Part shown: in pieces, positions 6,003 to 9,350 of the stretch
Numbering within the stretch: position 1 is the stretch's first letter
How the letters are laid out: each line of letters starts with the position of its first letter
Assembly: GCA_938001995.1 (NCBI GenBank)
Contig: CALLAV010000054.1
Location: forward strand, 1 to 9,350
DNA: 9,350 nucleotides
Origin: an uncultured Amylibacter sp.
Lineage (GTDB): Bacteria; Pseudomonadota; Alphaproteobacteria; Rhodobacterales; Rhodobacteraceae
Reading direction: 5' to 3'
Made by a program: the position numbers and the translations under genes
The notes under the pieces: model-generated
Seen by the model: only the letters and a program-made list of their open reading frames with translations
The model's database searches: none
What the model was told of the DNA's origin: nothing

Positions 6003-7031
6003 CTACCCCAACCACTCAACCCACTGCACATGCGGGTTCGCTCGCGCCAACACTCGCTTTTTCCCCTCAGGCCAAATTCGCACCGTCAGTTCGGCTTGGC
6101 CTTTTGCGTTCAACTCAAACGCCACCCAAGCCAATTGATCGCCACGTGCACCCGCGCCCTCCATGCTCAATTTGATCCGATGTTGCACATCATCCGGCAT
6201 GTATTGCCACGCGATGGAATGCATCAAAACGCGATACTGGTTTTTCGGTGGGGGCAGCCTGTTTAACTGTCCAACCCACGCGGCGGCGTCCATCGACACG
6301 AGCTGTGGGGGATGGGCCTGCGCAATGGCGATTGCAGCTTTCACACGGGCCAAACGGTCCGCCTGATCAGGCCAAACATAAGATTGCAACCGCAACGCCT
6401 GATCCGAATTCGTGACGTCGATCGGATTTAAATCACACCCAGACCGCGCCACAATTTCGGGCATCTGATGTGGCGCGCCGCCTGTCCATGTCGGGGCCAG
6501 TTGCACCGCTGAATTTGCATCACCCAGTGTGACACCGCCCAGCTGATAGCCGAAGCGGTCCAAATTCAGGTTCAACCCACCCGATGCTCCGATTTCGTTA
6601 ACGGACAGCGGCAGACCCGTTTCTTGTGCAACCACAGCCAAGCCAGCCACCAAAACCGCGGCGCGTGCAACTTCGTTGGTTTGCGGCGCGTATTTTAGGA
6701 AATCCAAAATCTGTTTGTCGCACCGTGCCACAGCGTCGCCTACAGCGCGTTCCAACGCGGCAGTGTCGGGCAAATCGTTGGGCGGATAGACCGCAGCCAG
6801 TTCACTTGCTTGACCCGAAGCCGCCATCGCATGCAGTGCCCCCGTTAAGCGCAAAGGAACCACATCTTTCATCGGTCCCGCCTCGCCTGGCCAGTCACAC
6901 ACCAGCCGTCCCGTCGCCGTGCTGTCATCCAAACACGCCATCAACGCCTCTAGCACTCGGGCGGTTAATTCTGATCCCAAAGCGCGGCACCATTCTGCCT
7001 GCTGCGTGAATGCTCGTCTGTCCAAGGCCAT
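6003..7031 (-). CDS. DUF2332 family protein
   Basis: A 342-residue minus-strand protein matching DUF2332, a family of unknown function. The recognisable segments are YPPNDLPD; QTNEVARAAVLVAGL in the middle; the Gly-rich EIGASGGLNLNLDRFGY, which resembles a nucleotide- or SAM-binding loop; RSGCDLNPIDV; and RVLMHSIAWQYM, followed by WVAFELN near the end. Family members are about 330-350 residues, so it is full length. The Gly-rich loop after a conserved Glu, with a later Asp-rich strand, suggests a Rossmann-like methyltransferase fold, which is inference only. No signal peptide or membrane segment is seen. The ATG has a strong GGAGGA site five bases upstream. It is divergent from the dimethylglycine dehydrogenase-type gene across 111 bp and convergent with the DauA-like gene, so it is probably transcribed alone. 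Confidence 0.82.
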   Translation of the reverse strand: MALDRRAFTQQAEWCRALGSELTARVLEALMACLDDSTATGRLVCDWPGEAGPMKDVVPLRLTGALHAMAASGQASELAAVYPPNDLPDTAALERAVGDAVARCDKQILDFLKYAPQTNEVARAAVLVAGLAVVAQETGLPLSVNEIGASGGLNLNLDRFGYQLGGVTLGDANSAVQLAPTWTGGAPHQMPEIVARSGCDLNPIDVTNSDQALRLQSYVWPDQADRLARVKAAIAIAQAHPPQLVSMDAAAWVGQLNRLPPPKNQYRVLMHSIAWQYMPDDVQHRIKLSMEGAGARGDQLAWVAFELNAKGQAELTVRIWPEGKKRVLARANPHVQWVEWLG

Positions 7032-7142
7032 TTGCGTCCTCCAATGTCGTTTTCGCCACAGCCACAGTCGATTGGCAGTGGAATGCCGCGAATAAATTTG
7101 GCTATCTACCCCAAACTAGCCCTTTGCAGAGAGTCGTGCATC
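7032..7142. promoter_or_regulatory. Divergent promoter region
   Basis: 111 bp separate the start codons of the minus-strand DUF2332 gene and the plus-strand flavoprotein gene, so promoters for both must lie here or within the neighbouring genes. A weak plus-strand candidate is TTGGCA (7072-7077) with TAAATT (7093-7098) at a short 15 bp spacing. GGCA and TGCC around 7074-7086 form a short inverted repeat that could be an operator, but it is too small to be sure. Confidence 0.5.
7037..7042 (-). promoter_or_regulatory. Strong ribosome binding site of the DUF2332 gene
   Basis: TCCTCC on the plus strand reads GGAGGA on the minus strand, five bases before the ATG ending at 7031. It confirms the start of the minus-strand gene. 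Confidence 0.8.
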
Positions 7143-9350
7143 ATGAAAACCCATGTAAAAGCCTGTGTTGTTGGCGGCGGCGCCGTCGGAGCCTCAATCG
7201 CGTACCACTTGGCCAAAGCTGGCTGGAAAGATGTCGTGCTGCTGGAACGCGACGAACTGACCTCTGGCTCCACATGGCACGCCGCTGGCTTGTTGCCGCT
7301 GTTTAATATGTCCTACGCGACCACGCACATCCACGACTACTCCGTGAAGTTCTACAAAGAGCTGGAAGCTGAAACAGGCCTGAACGCAGGTTTTTCCGTC
7401 GTTGGCAACCTGCGCATGGCCCAAACGAAGGACCGCATGGATGAATACATGCTTTACGGCACAACAGCCGAATCCGTGGGTGTCCCGTTCGAAAACCTGA
7501 CACCGGCCCAGATCAAAGAGCGCTGGCCGCTGATCCGCACCGACGATCTGGAAGGCGCGATTTACCATCCGACAGACGGCTACATCAACCCAGCCGACGT
7601 GACCATGGCCATGGCCAAAGGCGCACGCATGCACGGCGCGGAAATCATCCGCAAACGCCAAGTCGATTCGTACGAATGGACAGGTTCCGAATGGATCGTG
7701 CGCGGCACGGTGATGAAAGAATCTGGCGGCAACCTGATCCCGTCCGACGAAACTTTTGAAATTCACGCCGAACACGTTGTCACCGCAACGGGCAACCACG
7801 CCCAGCGCACCGCACAACTGCTGAACATCAAAATGCCTGCGATCCCCGTAGAACACCAATTCATCGTCACCGACGTGGACCCAGAACTGCAAGCATGGCG
7901 CGCCGCTGGCAATCCAGAACACCCTGTAGTGCGCGACGCGGATGCACAATCTTATGTGCGCGAAGAACGTGGCGGCTGGATCCTCGGCGTATACGAAAAG
8001 AACGCGCCTGCCCGTTTCGAACACGGTGTCCCAGACAGCTTCCGCGCCGATCTGTTCCAGCTTGATCTGGAACGCATCGAAGACCAGTACATGGCCATGA
8101 TCCATCGCGTGCCATCGTGCGAAAATTCTGGTCTGAAAGACGATTTCAACGGCCCGATCTGCTACACCCCCGACGGCAACCCACTTGTCGGCCCAGCACC
8201 GGGTCTGCGCAACATGTGGCTCGCCGAAGGCTTTTCATTCGGCATCACGGCGGCGGGTGGCACAGGCTACTACATGGCGCAAATGATGATCGAAGGCGAA
8301 GCCGAGATCGACATGGCAAGCCTCGATCCAAAGCGCTACGGCGACTGGATGACAACCGAATTTGCCGCCCGCAAGAATGAGGAATGCTACGACCACGTCT
8401 ACGTCCTGCACCACCCAGATGAAGAACGCCCAGCGGCCCGCCCGCTGCGCACAGCACCCGCTTATGATCGTCAAAAAGCACTCGGCGCACAGTTTGGGTT
8501 CGTAAATGGTTGGGAACGCCCCAACTACTACGGCCCCCTCGACGCCCCTGCAAACTTCGACGAAGAAGGCCGCTCTTTCCGCCGTGGCACATGGTGGCCA
8601 CACGCCGTGGAAGAGGCCAAAGCCATCCGCAACGGCGTCGGCCTTGTGGACGCAACCGCCTTTACCAAACACGTTGTCAAAGGACCGGGCGCAACCCAGT
8701 TCCTCGACTGGTTCACCTGTAACAAACTGCCAAAAATCGGCCGCATCAACCTGACCTATGCACTGACTGATCACGGCACCACACGCACCGAATACACCAT
8801 CGTGCGCAACGGCGAAAACAACTACTACCTCGTCTCCGCAGGCGCGTGGACAGATTACGACGCCGATTTTCTGCGCAAAGCCGCTGAAGACAAAATGGAA
8901 GAATTCGGGTACATCGAAATCCAGAACGTCACCACACAATGGGGCGTCTTCGCGCTCGCAGGGCCAAAATCCCGTGACCTGTTGAAAAAGGTCATCAACG
9001 ACGCCGATCCAGAAACGGCGCTGTCCAACAAACGTTTCCCATGGCTGTCGGCCAAACAGATCGAACTGGGCATGTGCCCCGTCAACGCCATCCGCGTCGC
9101 CTACACGGGCGAGTTGGGCTGGGAATTGCACCACCCGATGGAAATGCAAAACTACCTCTGGGATTTGCTACTAAACGCGGGCGAAGAATTCGGCCTCAAA
9201 CTGGTTGGCGCACGGGCGCAAAACTGGCTGCGCCAAGAAAAATCCTATCGCGCCTTCGGCAACGAACTGGGCCGCGACGCCACCCCAGCCGAGGCTGACC
9301 TCCCCCGTTTCATCGACCTATCCAAAGACTTCAACGGCAAGGCCGCGATG
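7143..9350 (+). CDS. Dimethylglycine/sarcosine dehydrogenase-type flavoprotein (3' end cut by the window)
   Basis: The frame is open from ATG 7143 to the right edge, 736 residues without a stop; family members are usually a little over 800, so roughly the last 70-80 are missing. An N-terminal DAO domain (about 5-385) carries VVGGGAVGAS (G11-G16), E35 and TSGSTWHAAGL, where H46 matches the histidine that covalently binds FAD in mammalian dimethylglycine and sarcosine dehydrogenases. An FAO_M linker domain (about 390-440) follows, with a glycine-cleavage T-protein (GcvT) folate domain from about 445, including GWERPNYYGP, and YTGELGWE (654-661), a folate-site motif. Such enzymes demethylate N-methyl amines, passing the methyl carbon to tetrahydrofolate as 5,10-methylene-THF. 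Dimethylglycine and sarcosine are the likely substrates, as in glycine betaine breakdown, but relatives differ. A weak AGAGAG (7128-7133) lies before the start. Lengthy open frames on the opposite strand are codon-bias shadows. Confidence 0.9.
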   Translation, partial: MKTHVKACVVGGGAVGASIAYHLAKAGWKDVVLLERDELTSGSTWHAAGLLPLFNMSYATTHIHDYSVKFYKELEAETGLNAGFSVVGNLRMAQTKDRMDEYMLYGTTAESVGVPFENLTPAQIKERWPLIRTDDLEGAIYHPTDGYINPADVTMAMAKGARMHGAEIIRKRQVDSYEWTGSEWIVRGTVMKESGGNLIPSDETFEIHAEHVVTATGNHAQRTAQLLNIKMPAIPVEHQFIVTDVDPELQAWRAAGNPEHPVVRDADAQSYVREERGGWILGVYEKNAPARFEHGVPDSFRADLFQLDLERIEDQYMAMIHRVPSCENSGLKDDFNGPICYTPDGNPLVGPAPGLRNMWLAEGFSFGITAAGGTGYYMAQMMIEGEAEIDMASLDPKRYGDWMTTEFAARKNEECYDHVYVLHHPDEERPAARPLRTAPAYDRQKALGAQFGFVNGWERPNYYGPLDAPANFDEEGRSFRRGTWWPHAVEEAKAIRNGVGLVDATAFTKHVVKGPGATQFLDWFTCNKLPKIGRINLTYALTDHGTTRTEYTIVRNGENNYYLVSAGAWTDYDADFLRKAAEDKMEEFGYIEIQNVTTQWGVFALAGPKSRDLLKKVINDADPETALSNKRFPWLSAKQIELGMCPVNAIRVAYTGELGWELHHPMEMQNYLWDLLLNAGEEFGLKLVGARAQNWLRQEKSYRAFGNELGRDATPAEADLPRFIDLSKDFNGKAAM

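Noticed and set aside
7194..9149. Two open frames of about 300 codons on the minus strand opposite the large flavoprotein gene (7194-8105 and 8235-9149)
   Set aside because: The plus strand encodes a continuous, clearly recognisable DAO-GcvT protein. The minus-strand products are Cys-, His- and Phe-rich without known motifs, as expected for shadows of a GC-biased gene.
1..9350. CRISPR array, mobile element, tRNA or phage module
   Set aside because: No regularly spaced repeats, transposase or integrase motifs, terminal inverted repeats, or tRNA-like cloverleaf were seen. The gaps between genes are all under about 115 bp.

Overview
The window is ordinary-looking chromosomal DNA of moderately high GC. 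It is densely packed, with short gaps and gene junctions that touch or nearly touch. The product types are a serine/threonine dehydratase, DUF937, Dabb and DUF2332 proteins, a DauA-like amino-acid oxidase and a dimethylglycine dehydrogenase-type fusion flavoprotein. Together with the codon choice they suggest an alphaproteobacterium, most likely a Rhodobacterales/Roseobacter-type marine bacterium. That placement is inferred from gene content and resemblance; there is no rRNA or marker gene to confirm it.

Layout. Positions 1-48 look like the last codons of an upstream gene. A tight plus-strand run follows: a PLP-dependent serine/threonine dehydratase (110-1093), an endonuclease/exonuclease/phosphatase (EEP) family protein starting inside its stop codon (1093-2298), and a small Dabb-domain protein three bases later (2302-2619). 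After 60 bp comes a membrane-anchored protein resembling DUF1439 (2680-3456). An 85 bp gap with a strong Shine-Dalgarno leads to a DUF937 protein with an internal duplication and a calcium-loop-like C-terminus (3542-4168). A 12 bp perfect hairpin closes this part.

Next is a flavodoxin-fold NAD(P)H oxidoreductase reading frame broken by a +1 shift at a run of five G (4244-4829), then an intact DAO-family FAD oxidase related to D-arginine dehydrogenase (4877-5956). A DUF2332 gene lies on the minus strand (6003-7031), convergent with the oxidase. Divergent from it, a large dimethylglycine/sarcosine dehydrogenase-type gene starts at 7143 and runs off the right edge without a stop.

How they may work together. 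The dehydratase, the DauA-like oxidase and the dimethylglycine dehydrogenase-type enzyme would all act on amino acids or N-methylated amines. The right half therefore fits scavenging of amino compounds (glycine betaine breakdown and the like), but the genes sit in several transcription units and no single pathway is proven. I found no CRISPR array, insertion sequence, phage gene, tRNA, rRNA or attachment site. I do not see a clearly new biological system. The points most worth a second look are the frameshifted oxidoreductase, the dehydratase-EEP-Dabb coupling, the loss of the substrate-reading Glu in the DauA-like enzyme, and the doubly anchored DUF1439-like protein.
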